From: Phoronis australis
Lineage: Eukaryota; Phoronida; Phoronidae
Direction of reading: 5' to 3'
DNA length: 60,000 bases
Assembly: GCA_002633005.1 (NCBI GenBank)
Contig: NMRA01000034.1
Coordinates: 707,766 to 767,765, forward strand
Of this stretch, positions 1 to 11,007 are shown in pieces. Numbering within the stretch: position 1 is the first letter of the stretch; every line of letters begins with the position of its first letter. The position numbers and the translations under genes were made by a program. The notes under the pieces were generated by a model. That model did no database searches. It was not told the origin of the DNA and saw nothing but the letters and a program-made list of their open reading frames with translations.

Positions 1-95
1 CATTGTAAACAAGCATCAAAGAAAAATGTGTCAGAAAAGCGACATTATGTACAAACTGTGTAGCATTATAATTTACTACCTTGTTGTTTCTACAG

Positions 96-263
96 GAACG
101 TCAGCCCTATGCTTCCGTTGTCTGGACTGCCGAGGAATCTGTAGGTTTGCGTGTCTTGGAACCATACAACCCAGACATCTTCGATATTTGTTACCAATGC
201 TTGCACTCGTTTGGCGGCAGCTTGGCACAAAGCTCCTTGAGGTTGTCAAGTCCATTCAAATGA
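96..263 (+). CDS. Last coding exon of an unrecognised gene
   Basis: A pyrimidine-rich tract ending in TACAG (91-95) is followed by 55 open codons that stop at TGA 261-263. The peptide begins ERQPYASVVW and contains the run LEPYNPDIFDICYQC, with balanced codon use unlike the AT-rich flanks. No start codon precedes it in the exon, so it reads as the 3' terminal exon of a + strand gene that begins before the window. I do not recognise the family. An exon-like fragment of a pseudogene is the main alternative. Confidence 0.45.
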   Translation, partial: ERQPYASVVWTAEESVGLRVLEPYNPDIFDICYQCLHSFGGSLAQSSLRLSSPFK

Positions 264-2889
264 GTTACAAGCGCAACTATATTTGACTCGTTCATCATGG
301 ACTGCTTCAAACCTTGCGCTTTTGTCAAAGATGATGTATCGATCCCTTTCCCCAGAAGACCGTCAGTACTGAGGTCGGAACCAGAGCTCCTTAGCCTACC
401 CGTAATTTCTGGTACTGTACACTGTTCGCGGGAGGCGGTCCCCTTGTCAATGTGAGTGTCACCCCCGGGTTCATTCCTTGTATAGGCCTAACTTGCTAGG
501 GTGTGTCATGAGACGGACTCGTGACCAGACCGGCCACAGCGCCAGCCACGACAGCAATTCTTCGGAAAACCACTTGATCGGTTTTTGAAATAAACAAATT
601 ACATATACACTGTATAATTATTGCGCAAGACAACTTTATTGTATATTCTAGTTTCAAACGCGCGGCATGATAGCCGGTAAAACGTTGCACGTCGATTCGC
701 CTGAATATCAGGGTTGAGCCGGTACCACAGTGTTTCCCTGATCAAATCAAAACATATCTTCAGTTGGAGTAAAGACGCTACCTTAAAAAATCAGCTATAG
801 ATCTGCCTTTTCCGCAGTGGATGCGTTTAAAGTGCCTGGCTGCTTCAGAAGTATCGACGGAAGCGGAACTCCGCGCGATTTGCCGATGAGCCACGACAAC
901 TCGAAATGCGTTGCTTTTCGTGATTACAAAAAAATCAAAATGCATAGAAATTATATTTTGAGGGTGAACCCCCTCAATTGTTTCGAGGTTGTTTACTTGG
1001 AGTTTACACACGCTGGCGATGCCGTTTTTATTTTGTTGGCGGCGTTTTTTTATTTTTATTTAATTTTCATGTTTGGTCCTGTCCCAAGGGGGGGGGTAAA
1101 CCCCCTGAACCCCCCGTAGATCTGCTGCGTAATAACCAGGGACGCATGTACTCGGGCTACGACATCCCAAACACATTACCGGTTCAGTCGTACCACGAAT
1201 CGTTATAAAAGACTTGCTTTGTGAGCACGATATTGTACGAAAGTACACTGTAAAACAAACGCATTTGATCTTGAAAAATACGTCGCATTGTTTGAGAAAA
1301 AAGCACATTCATGAGCGGAAATAACAAAATGCTAATCTTGGCCAATCTTGCCGGTGTGAAAAAAATTTCGAAACACGGCCCGTTTCACAGCACCTTGTAC
1401 TTCATCAATAGATTTGTACGCTGTCGTGAAGAGGTCTTCTCACCAGACAACCTGACGGATATAAGGACCTATTGTGTGGAGCAAACTAATTATTCCATTA
1501 GCGATGGCTTCGTGCCAATAAAACTCGGGCTGAAATAAAGTCATGGACGAAAAATAGCTATTTTTCGAACTGTTTGGCTTCTGAAATTGAAATCATCGTG
1601 AAAAGTTAGGCAAGGATCATTTTCCCGAAGAAATGCGACAAAACATACCCAAAACAGATGCACAAGTTTACGTTCTCAGGTTCTCGTTGCTGAATGGTTT
1701 TACTAACTCTTTGAACCATGGAAGACTATATTGGCCTGCGAGTCGTGATGCCGAACAAAAGAGCACGGAAACTCTAGGTAGAAACCGCTGCTGTTTGGAA
1801 ATGAAACCAAACCGGAGTTTCCTCTAATGTAGCCACACTGGGTTACGTCAGTGGAATGTACAACACGGTAACACGTTGGACCCGTCTCATGATTTGAGAC
1901 GCACGATATTAAGGCAGACCAGGCGCCTGAGTGACGAGATCCTGAAATAATTAAAAAGAAACGTGCGATGTCATCTTTGGGCCACCGTAGACGAGCGTGA
2001 AATTTTTTTTCAAGCCTCCGATTTGCCTTCTTATTGATCAGACGACGTGTCCGCTGTATCATTCCCAAACGATGTTTGTTCAACATGACATCAGAATTCA
2101 ATAGAATCACATGAGTTTGATTTTTAAATTCCCTTCCTTTGGTGGACCAGCAAAATTGCCGCAGTAGTTTAATGATACTGTGTACCTTTTTACGAAATTA
2201 AAACCATCAGAATTAAAGTACATATTTTATAAAATTCGTGAATGGCTCAAACGTACTTGGAAAGTTTCAAAATTGAAAGATGAATTATTCGAGAGTTATT
2301 AAACTCTAGAAAAGGTCGGAAGGAATAATAAGAAGAAGACGATAAAAAACCCAGAACAAGACTCTGCGCTGGTACGCGCATATTAGTAACAACAAGAAGA
2401 AAAAGATAAAAAACCGAGAATAACAAGACTCTACGAACGGTTTGTACGGGTAAAAACTCAAACACATACGGGGTTATGAATTCCGAAACGATCTTACTTC
2501 TGATATCTTTTGATAATCTAAGCTGGTGAAAAACTGCGTCTTTGGTGTTTAATCTCCGAGAGTTTAACGTATAAGATTTTTCATCGGCTCAAAATTCACG
2601 CTGAAGTCAGTGTTATTTAAATTCCCTCTCTCTTCCGCCTGTGAGAAATGAGCGCTCACAATCTAAACATTGCCTTTTCCTCCAAAGGTTACAACTTTCT
2701 GTTGAGAGGTGCTGCGTACATTCTAAAATGTTCATAATGACTGTTGGGGAATTCCGAGTGTCTCTTTGAATTCAAGGTTGTCCACTAATCTTAAAATCTT
2801 TTCAGGGCACTGATCGAGGATCTTGTTTCAGGTACGTAATCTTTAGTTATGAACAAGACCGTCCTACAGGGTCATTATCGTTTTTACGG
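264..2889. other. Stretch without a supported gene
   Basis: Only short open frames without splice context or family resemblance are visible (for example 817-1119 + and 1703-2110 -). A G-run at 1089-1096 lies between two C-rich segments. A short two-copy tandem repeat sits at 2331-2440 and is listed separately. Nothing else is supported. Confidence 0.6.
2331..2440. repeat. Two-copy tandem repeat, ~64 bp period
   Basis: The segment AGAAGA..GATAAAAAAC followed by AACAAGACTCT occurs at 2331-2370 and again at 2395-2437, with the GATAAAAAAC cores 64 bp apart. The copies differ by a few substitutions and short indels. Confidence 0.7.
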
Positions 2890-3190
2890 CAGAAAATACA
2901 TTTTTGAGATTATTGTTAAATAGAGTAAACTTTTTGAAGTTATTAGCTTTGAATAAAGCTATAAGACAACGAAACTCGTGCGATTTTATTTTAGATCGGC
3001 AATTCTCATCGTTGTCTGTCAGACATTCTCTGAAATCAAGGCAGGTGTTTTTACCAATTTTAAATAGGCTTAAAAATACGCTGGCATATATTATGCGGAA
3101 TTTAGCCCATTCAGCGGAGTGTTTGACTGCAAACTATTTCAGGTTCGATTCCGCGCTGAGATCAGTCTCAGTTCGGATCGAACCTGGAAT
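2890..3190 (+). repeat. Dispersed repeat with tRNA B-box-like motif (copy 1)
   Basis: Shares blocks in the same order with 30830-31090: a TTGTCTGYCAG block, a CTGAAATCRAGGCWGGTG block and a B-box-like GGTTCGATTCC (or diverged GGTTCAGTTTC) followed by ACGCTGAG/GCGCTGAG. The B-box-like block sits at 3139 here. This could be a SINE-type element or another non-autonomous repeat; no A box or poly-A tail is clear. A partial copy on the minus strand near 36240-36330 has the same GGTTCGATTC block. Confidence 0.55.
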
Positions 3191-3682
3191 CCACACCGTC
3201 GAAGTCTAACGTCTGCTGGGAGTTTAATTCCACCCGATAAATGACAGAGTACCTAATAGACAGCGAATATATTTGCAATCATTGAAAGACAATTAACTTT
3301 GTTGTTTTATAGTCAAAAGCTAACAACTTCAATCAGTCTATTTTGTCCAATACCAATCCCACAAATGCGTTTTCGGTAATAAAACCGATAACCTTCTTTC
3401 TTATTTTCCTTTGGTATGACTCAGCTCACTATTGTCAAATCTCTTCAATCACCTCGTCAAAAATAGAAAATCAAATTCAGCAATGTTCTATTCTTTAACC
3501 TGTCAACTCGTGTGAAACTGAAAGACAGTGTGTGTTATTTGTCACAAATGTACCGAAAGCGTAAGAACATGATGAAACATTTTTGTACGACATAATATGC
3601 TTAATACTAAAAAACACATGTGAATTAGAAACGTATGGTAACTCAGCCAAAATAATTTAAATGCCCTTTACCTGTCAGTTGC

Positions 3683-3835
3683 CAGTGGCGGATTTAGAGG
3701 GGGGCCAAGGGGCCATGGCCCCCCTAAAATTCTCCCATATTAAATTTGGTAATTCAGGGTGTAAGCGTCTGACGGGCAAATTCCTGGCTAATACTCTGCC
3801 CCGCCCCCCAACTCAAAATCCTAGATCCGCCCCTG
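3683..3835 (+). mobile_element. hAT-type MITE
   Basis: Left end CAGTGGCGGATTTAG and right end CTAGATCCGCCCCTG form imperfect terminal inverted repeats around a 153 bp body with G- and C-runs (AGGGGGGCC.. / GGCCCCCCT). Ends of the form CAGTGGCGGAT belong to a widespread class of hAT-like non-autonomous transposons. No exact 8 bp target duplication could be seen. A relative lies at 6923-7043. Confidence 0.75.
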
Positions 3836-4594
3836 GTCAAGGTTTTGCAGCACTAGCTGCGGCACAGAACAGACATTGCGTAGCACGTTTTGTTTGAGTA
3901 GACTTGAGTATGTGCGGCCGAAATTAATAAAGTGATTAACTCGAACCAGTTTCAGTCTATCGTCGCACCGAAAGCTATTTAACACCAGTCAGCGATAACC
4001 TGTGTCCGCCCATAAACGGAGTAAACCGCGTGTTCATTATAAAGTTTGCAAACAGGTGTGTGCCGACTAAGTACGTTTTATGAATAAAACGGATAAAAAG
4101 ACGAATATAGACGGCTCACCAATATTAAAACCGCAATTTCTTGTTTTTTTTTCTTTTCATCCTTTTATTCATAGCATGACTACAGTGCAATGAACGTAAG
4201 TCTTTCATAAACCAACCAGTTTCCTATCTTAAGAGCGCAGTGCACTTCAGACCAGACAAAATGGGTGGTACGCCCTATGTCACGGATTTGGGTCATACTA
4301 TGCGTTGCAGTTTAATTCCTTATGTTACATTACTAAAATGTAGTTAAACAATTCCTACTCTGATAAACAGTTTAAAAGTCGGGAACATCAGTTTTCGCTC
4401 AAAATCAGTGTCAAATTTTAACATGAAATCTTATTTTTGTGGTATTGTAAAAATTATAGAAGCTGTTGGACAGTGAAATAGTTTGTGTAATGGATTAACC
4501 CATCCATGGTCTCAGTAATAGTAATAAATAGAAATTGGAAATTTGCCTTAAATTTCTGAGGATAACGGGGTCAAAGAAGCAAAAACAGAAAACT
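3836..4594. other. Stretch without a supported gene
   Basis: AT-rich sequence. I see no coding frame, splice context or repeat structure worth recording. Confidence 0.6.
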
Positions 4595-5030
4595 GATAAC
4601 AATTCTTTACCCATCATTGTGAACAACAATTTCTAGGAATAGCATTTCAAGCATTTTATCATGACTATCCTTGGAAAGAACTCAAACTGAAACGCGACTA
4701 TTGTAATGTCATTTGAATTGAATGCAGTCAACCTTGTGTAGTACAAGAGAACGTCTGTGTACATATGCATTTATCGGATAACGATTCTTTACCCTGCATC
4801 AGTTGAGAAAAATACCTCCGAGACAGTTTTCCATGCATTTTTTCATGACGATTCTTGGAAAGAGTGTAATCTGAAACGCGACTGTTGTGATGTCGGTTGA
4901 ATTAAATGTAACCAACCTTGCATGTATTTATCTGATAACGATTCTTTACCCTGCATTGAGAACAACAACTCTGAGACACAGTTTTCCATGCATTTTTCAT
5001 GACGATTCCTGGAAACAACGCAAACTGACA
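4595..5030. repeat. Three-copy diverged tandem repeat (~155-185 bp units)
   Basis: The phrase GATAACRATTCTTTACCC starts at 4595, 4777 and 4934. Each is followed by similar blocks, including CATTTTxTCATGACKATYCYTGGAAA and AAACGCGACTxTTGT. Unit lengths are 182 and 157 bp, with the third unit truncated near 5030. No coding potential is seen. Confidence 0.8.
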
Positions 5031-5440
5031 CGCTTCGACACTCAGTAACAGTAGCAAAGATTATGCATTTGAAAACTGCACTCGTCAGATATTGTCACTC
5101 AGCAGGAGATGTTTGTATGCATTATAAATGACTTTTATTCGACGTTATTATGGAAATAAGAAAGTACGTGATCTAGTTTTTGAAATCAGACACATTCTCC
5201 TGTCTCTCATTAATGTCGGGAAGGCAAAGAATTCTAGATCACGCATCCACGGGTATTTGTACAGTTTATAAAACTTTTTCACGCCGGTGTTGCAGCCCTC
5301 AACACAATACTTCGTTAGCATAGGAAGAAGGAATAGAGTAATGCAACCGAGAAAAACTTGTTAAAAATCAGACAACAACAAATAACATGTGAAACTCCAG
5401 TGGCTCGAAAACGAGGCAGCAAATGTGCCTGACGAATGTT

Positions 5441-6190
5441 TATAGCATTGTAGGTAAATACAGCTAGAATCGAGTGTTGCTGTGTAATCCGGGACGGCCC
5501 TATTGCCATGAACCGCAAGTACATGTATATAGTACTAACTGTATGTTTTTAATTCTACTAGTTATGCATGCTTCGACCGTACAGTTAATAGCGGAACGCG
5601 ATCGAGAAACAATCCTTATACGTGCACTCATGTAAATAACCCCGGCATAAATCCTGAAGGTTACTGGAGTGATAGGCCTGACTTCTTCAGTTCTGACAGT
5701 GGCGTTATTTTGAACTCGGGAGACGATTTGTGTGCGTTAAAATATTGCTCTTCGTTTTCCGTAGGATTAACAGAAGATTGTAGGTGATACTCAAACATTA
5801 AACTAAGGCCGTAAGTTATTTTTAGAAATGCCATTGCTTGAGAGAACGCTTGTTAGCTGTCCCGCCGGTTTTCGGATGTAGCGCAGCTTAGAAAACTCTA
5901 AAAAAAGTTACTAAGCTACTTTGAAATTTGAACACACATCTTAGCCGAGTATCGCTTACTTCTGTCCCAGCCAGTCACAAATGTCGTCTTGTCTTTTACG
6001 CTGGCATTTTCCTCCGCGATAATTCTACGTTTCAAACACTCACTGACGCCTTGCTATGCGAGGCTACCTAATTTTACAAGCACCTCCTCGTGATGGTCAC
6101 GTGACACAACTCATTTCTCTGACTCCGGCAAGTGTTGCAAAAAAGCCCATAATTGGTCCAGTTTCATGAAGATTACGTAAGCAGTGGCGG
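5441..6190. repeat. Direct duplication, copy 1 (750 bp)
   Basis: Begins TATAGCATTGTAGG and ends in GCAGTGGCGG, after which comes a single N (6191). It is nearly identical to 6192-6931, with scattered substitutions and small indels (for example a 5 bp insertion in copy 2 near 6431, and ~13 bp near 6023 absent from copy 2). Copy 1 breaks exactly inside the hAT MITE end. See the finding on unmerged alleles. No gene is seen inside. Confidence 0.9.
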
Positions 6191-6191
6191 N

Positions 6192-6931
6192 TATAGCATT
6201 GTAGGTAAATACAGCTAGAATCGAGTGTTGCTGTGTAATCCGGGACGGCCCTATTGCCATGAACCGCAAGTACATGTATATAGTACTAACTGTATGTTTT
6301 TAATTCTACTAGTTATGCATGCTTCGACCGTACAGTTAATAGCGGAAAGCGATCGAGAAACAATCCTTATACGTGCACTCATGTAAATAACCCCGGCATA
6401 AATCCTGAAGGTTACTGGAGTGATAGGCCTACACTGACTTCTTCAGTTCTGACAGTGGCGTTATTTTGAACTCGGGAGACGATTTGTGTGCTTTAAAATA
6501 TTGCCCTTCGTTATCCGTAGGATTCACAAAGGATTGTAGGTGATACTCAAACATTTAACTAAGGCCGTAAGTTATTTTAGAAATGCCATTGCTTGAGAGA
6601 AAGCTTGTTAGCTGTACCGCCGGTTTTCGGATGTAGCGCAGTTTAGAAAACTCTTAAAAAAAGTTACTAAGCTACTTTGAAATTTGAACACACATCTTAG
6701 CCGAGTATCGCTTACTTCTGTCCCAGCCAGTTCTAAATGTCGTCATGTCTTTTACGCTGGCATTTTCCTCCGCGAAACACTCACTGACGCCTTGCTATGC
6801 GAGGCTACCTAATTTTATAAGCACCTCCTCGTGATGGTCACGTGACACAACTCATTTCTCTGACTCCGGCAAGTGTTGCAAAAAAGCCCATAATTGGTCC
6901 AGTTTCATGAAGATTACGTAAGCAGTGGCGG
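6192..6931. repeat. Direct duplication, copy 2 (740 bp)
   Basis: Second copy of 5441-6190, starting immediately after the N at 6191 with the same TATAGCATTG. Unlike copy 1 it continues through the hAT MITE end into unique sequence, so it carries the complete right-hand junction. Confidence 0.9.
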
Positions 6932-7043
6932 TTTTTTGGGGGGGNATGGCCCCCCTAATTTTCACGGCAGATTCCATTTGGCAGCTCGGGGGTGCGAATG
7001 TCTGCCGTGCCCGCCCTAACTCAAAATCCTGGATCCGCCCCTG
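6923..7043 (+). mobile_element. hAT-type MITE (second copy)
   Basis: Left end CAGTGGCGG, a T-run and G-run, an N at 6945, a C-run, and right end CTGGATCCGCCCCTG. The internal phrase AACTCAAAATCCT is shared with the 3683-3835 element. The N stands where the other copy has GCC between G-run and ATGG, so it probably marks an unresolved homopolymer. Confidence 0.75.
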
Positions 7044-7239
7044 GTTTCGTGAGGAAACGACACGACTTGGTCACAAACTAACGCTAGGTGGCGCGCCGGC
7101 CTTGGACGTGAATGAGTTTACCACACTCCTTATAGTTATACTATACACTCCTTAGTTATACTAGTGAGCTATTTTAAGTTGAATTGATGGCTTTCCAAGG
7201 ATGTTTCCTTACGAAGCTGCCATGATAATTTAAATTATT

Positions 7240-7945
7240 TTGGATGTCCTAACAGAACTTTCAAAGACATGTGGACTCCAGACAACCCAGAAGAGAATCC
7301 TTCGGAATATATCAAATTCCAGTTATAATGCTCACACTCTGTCCATATGTAAGGACCTTCACCTCTCTCTACTTCAAGATATCTTTAAAATCTCAACTGC
7401 AAAGTTTTACTACAAAATCCTCAATAATCAGCTTCCTAAGTATATTTACACTAACAACTTCATTAGTAGACCCATACAATATAAACCAAACAGACACATT
7501 AAAACTCCTACATACCTGAATCAATACCCAGCTGCTATTCCGACAATGCAACCCAAAATTTCAATTCCCTCATCCAACAAATTGTCATCAAGAGCCTGTA
7601 TCAGATCTGAAATTCCTCGCCTTAAAAACAACAACAAAATACCAGTCTCTGCTTTAAATATAAACACACCCTTTGCAAGCATTCTCCAGGCCCTTAACCA
7701 ATTTTACAATTAGCAACTATGATCCTATATGTCGTATTTCCAACTGCTTCATACGTAACAGTATTAATTCCCAAAATCTCCTGAGCTGTGCCAATCCACT
7801 TCTTGGTTCCTGGTGTGTCGGTCGTTTCAGCGCTAATTCACTTTGGCTTTTCTGAAGTATACCTCATAATTTTGCATTTTCCTCTTTTGGCTTATTCACT
7901 TATTCTTACCGATTTTTATTTATTTTTTATTTATTTATTTTTGTA
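7240..7945 (+). mobile_element. LINE 3' end: reverse-transcriptase C-terminal fragment and 3' UTR
   Basis: An open frame (7240-7713) carries the region downstream of the catalytic domain in many non-LTR reverse transcriptases: QKRILRNISNSSYNAHT, then KDLHLSLLQDIFK, KFYYKILNNQLP, and an end resembling the usual CIRxxIPxLxN..S..GF...K..F..NY terminus. It stops at its natural C-terminus. The catalytic YxDD domain and endonuclease are absent, so this is a 5'-truncated dead copy. The following T-rich tract (7911-7945, repeated TTTATT) probably marks the 3' end. It is a different family from the LINE at 24186-25043. Confidence 0.7.
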
Positions 7946-9350
7946 CAGGGGACCTTCTCATCGAAAACCTCTCTCATGTATATCAGTATTCAGTGTTGTC
8001 AGTTGACGATTTTCATACTCATGCTCGCTGAAACTCTTTGTGGATTTGTCGTCGATCATTCACAGGGCAACAATAGAGAAGATCTTGGCGATACCAGCGA
8101 GAATATCGCGACGTCGCCCCTAAGCTGATCATAAACCTAACAGCGTTCGTTTAATGAATATCTTCACTAGGGGCTGCTGCCTGGTTATACTAACTCGGCC
8201 AATACGTATACATGAAACCCACTGCAAACTGACGATGCATAACACATTTCTAACAAAATCCTTTCGGTTTACTCTTACAGTAACCCCTGTAACATTTAAA
8301 GTGCAATTACATTAATAGATTTCAAGGATTTTATTGTTTTATAAGACGCAATTCGCAGAAGCGTTCCTTGAATTGAAATCTCCTCTAGTTTTTTTCCTGA
8401 TAACGTCGGTTGCGTTAACCTTTGTGTGACTTCAGTTCAGTCTTAATACCTGGAAGACTTTACGTTTAGTAGAACATTGAAATGTTAAATAGTTGTGTCA
8501 TGAAATGAACTCGAAAGCAAGTCTTTGTTGCCATTTCATGACAGTGACTTGAGACTTTTAAAAGACAGAAATTTAGTCTTAGGCTCCCTCTTCACAATTG
8601 CTCAGAAAAACGTTTGGTCAAGTAATTATGAGCACGTCACAGTCTAGAAATACTTTACAGAAATTATCTCAGTAACTAACAGCTGTGCGAATATTGTATT
8701 GTCAGAGACTGCGCTTTTGCTCAAATGAGGTTTATTTTTCAGAAATAGTTGTGTGGAGTGTAACACCAAATATCTGTCTTAAGTCTTAAGTCAGTTTTCA
8801 TGAAACAGACCAGCGGTGTGCTTCCACGCCTAAGCTTTTGATTATGCTTCTTTATTTTTCGAACATATTCAACGTATAATAATTAACACAAGAAAAGGGA
8901 TAAACAACAAACGATAAAACCACATAAATGTGCTCTTGATACAATATATCAGACTGTAGATAGGGTGTTAAGTATTCAAGACACCACATTTATTCACGTG
9001 TTCATGTTCCAGATATAGCCAAATGTGATTTAGATAGTAATATTCTTGACCATATTGGGAAAGACTTAGCATAGAAAACTGATGAGAGAAAAAACGAAAA
9101 CGAGCTTCGGCTGTTTCACACAGCGTTTTTATTGAAAAAAAAACACTTCTTTTCAGGTTTATGCCTTCTTTTTGGAAAAAGATATTATTATTAGACATTT
9201 TATGGGTGGTTATAGTTTCTTCAAGAACACTTTTTCATTATCGAAAAAAAAAAATAAATCAGCATTATCAATGATAAACAACGTGGAAAATAAATCTGAA
9301 ACTAAATAAGGCGATCCAGATCCTCCCAAGGATACTATTGTTTCATGAAA
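7946..9350. other. Stretch without a supported gene
   Basis: AT-rich. No splice-supported frame is seen. An A-run lies at 9246-9256. Nothing else is recorded. Confidence 0.6.
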
Positions 9351-9440
9351 TGTAGAATATAAATCGGTAAATAAAACAACAAGAATGGATCAACTGAAAT
9401 TTGAAATTTTCGGATATAATAACTTCCTTTGTCAACAAAA
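9351..9440 (+). repeat. Left inverted terminal copy of the Penelope-like element
   Basis: Begins TGTAGAATATAAATCGG. It matches the reverse complement of 10050-10131 over about 51 continuous bases (through GGATCAACTGAAATTT). After an extra ~9 bases on this side it matches again over TAATAACTTCCTTTGTCAAC. Confidence 0.9.
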
Positions 9441-9554
9441 ACAGAAATAAAGTAAAATCAAATACTATATGACAATTGACATATAAGATATGGTGTAATG
9501 AATATGATACATTTTTGCGTAAAAAATTCAATGATATATTTTAAGAAGTTTTTA

Positions 9555-10067
9555 TGTTCAATCCATGAGGTTCTATTGTATTGAGCTTGTCTATCCAACA
9601 TGTTCTCTTTTGAGTCTGTGAGGGGTACTGGGGTGTTGGAGTTTTTCTATTATTTGTACAGAAAGATCTTGAATATTATGGTTTTTGGAATTGAAATGAT
9701 TACCTATGGTACCAGAAATGTTTTTATGTATTATGTTAAATCTATGATTACGAAACCGAGTTAGTAGATTATGTTGAGTTTGTCCTACGTATTGGATAGA
9801 ACATTTTTTACAAGTTATAAGGCAAATAATATTGTTGGTGGTGCAATCAGAATGATGTTTTATTTCAAAGTTTTCATTGGTTTGGGAAGACTGGAAAAAA
9901 GTGCTATCGTTGATAAAGTTACACATTTTACACCTAGTTTTGTTACATTGTGTGTTGCCAATAGGTTTGTCAGTTTGGTGTATATTGTCGATATTAGCTT
10001 TAACTAAATATTTTTTTAGATTTTTACATTTTCTCCAAGAAATTAACAAACTTGTTGACAAAGGAAG
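9555..10067 (-). pseudogene. Penelope-like retroelement C-terminal fragment (GIY-YIG domain)
   Basis: The minus-strand frame from about 10067 to 9591 encodes the end of a Penelope-like element polyprotein. It has the linker SWRKCKNLKKYLVKANI, a Cys-rich CNKTRCKMC segment, then the GIY-YIG-type endonuclease core with CLITCKKC, IQYVGQTQ and LLTRFRNHR. The frame ends early at KREHVG-stop. One base out of frame the usual continuation (W-I-D-K-L-N-T.. P-H-G-L-N) runs to about 9555, so a single-base indel near 9600 broke the gene. The reverse transcriptase is missing: the fragment is 5'-truncated right where the inverted terminal copy begins. Known family role: RT plus GIY-YIG endonuclease for target-primed insertion. 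Confidence 0.85.
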
Positions 10068-10131
10068 TTATTACATCCAAATTTCAGTTGATCCATTCTT
10101 GTTGTTTTATTTACCGATTTATATTCTACAA
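10050..10131 (-). repeat. Right inverted terminal copy of the Penelope-like element
   Basis: Reverse-complement partner of 9351-9440. It overlaps the first codons of the truncated coding fragment, so the junction between inverted terminus and coding body lies about 10050-10067. Confidence 0.9.
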
Positions 10132-10352
10132 TGATAAACAGAAATCTAAAATTTGTCGAACGTCAGCAACGACGCTACGCCGCTGAAGCAAGACACCAGA
10201 AAGATAAGCGCGAGGTTGTCATTGGCTTTTGGTAGAACACCGCGTCATAAATCATTATGATTGCGGACACTACTGACATTTCACTTCCATCGATTCGTGA
10301 AGACGCTAGTTGTGCATAACGATGGGCGTTTTGGCGAAGTTCTATTTACGCG

Positions 10353-10440
10353 GCATTAAACCTGTCCGTGCTTTCTGTCATAAAATCAAGTTTTGATTTG
10401 GCTACTTACCATTATAAAATATTGGTCTTATTTAATTCCT
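10353..10440 (+). repeat. Dispersed repeat R, copy 1
   Basis: Shares the block ATTAAACCTGT..GTGCTTTCTGTC..AAGTTTTGATTTGG with 13561-13640, 42031-42080 and 42947-42990. Function unknown; it is probably an old non-autonomous transposon. Confidence 0.6.
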
Positions 10441-10622
10441 CACTCAGTTTCGAAGTTTGTGTTGGCGCAAAGCTGTAAAATATACGATAGGCTTCATATA
10501 GCTAGCTGGCTGGCTATTTAGCAGTGTTCTCTGAGATCGCGACATTGTGATTTTTTCAAACCAAACTCAGCAAAATTTCTGGTCATGGATTTTTGAAAGA
10601 GAACACGAGTTCAGTGCCGCTT

Positions 10623-10948
10623 TCGACATATCTTCCTTTAAAGAGGTGACGTGATTCTTGGACTCATCAAACGATAACTTAGCAACGTTTCATCATCGCC
10701 AATCTCATTACGCTGTAACGTTGGTCTCCGAATGAGTGGACCATAGACATCAATACTATATGTGATGTCTATGGAGTGAGCACTGTATGTTTTGTCTAGG
10801 CCTTCTTCCGTTCATCACCGACGTGCCCTCTCGACATATCTCCCTTAAAGAGATGGCGTTATTCTTGGACGCTCCTGAGGACATCTTAGCGACATTCTAT
10901 CATCGCCAATCTCATTCCTCTGTAACGCTGGTTTCCGAATGGGTGGAC
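10623..10948 (+). repeat. Direct duplication of a ~118 bp segment around a hairpin
   Basis: Copy 1 (10623-10740) and copy 2 (10831-10948) share TCGACATATCTYCCTTTAAAGAG, ATCATCGCCAATCTCATT and GTAACGYTGGTYTCCGAATG. Between them a perfect 12 bp inverted repeat CCATAGACATCA / TGATGTCTATGG (10741-10774, 10 nt loop) begins right at the end of copy 1. Copy 2 is open in a frame (10787-11008) reading ISLKEMALFLDAPEDILATF and ending SVTLVSEWV, weakly reminiscent of helices 2-5 of a death domain. Copy 1 has stops in that frame. At best this is a pseudogenised fragment. Confidence 0.6.
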
Positions 10949-11007
10949 ACAGCGACGTGCCCTTTCTGTGTGGGGGGGCAGTTGCAGCCTCGACCCTGGA
11001 TGTATTA

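Noticed and set aside
817-1119. Open frame with an IDGS motif hinting at a Harbinger transposase
   Set aside because: Only the four-residue motif fits; the surrounding spacing and other catalytic residues do not.
3130-3160. tRNA gene suggested by GGTTCGATTCC
   Set aside because: Only the B-box-like block is present; no acceptor stem or A box folds around it, and the block belongs to a dispersed repeat.
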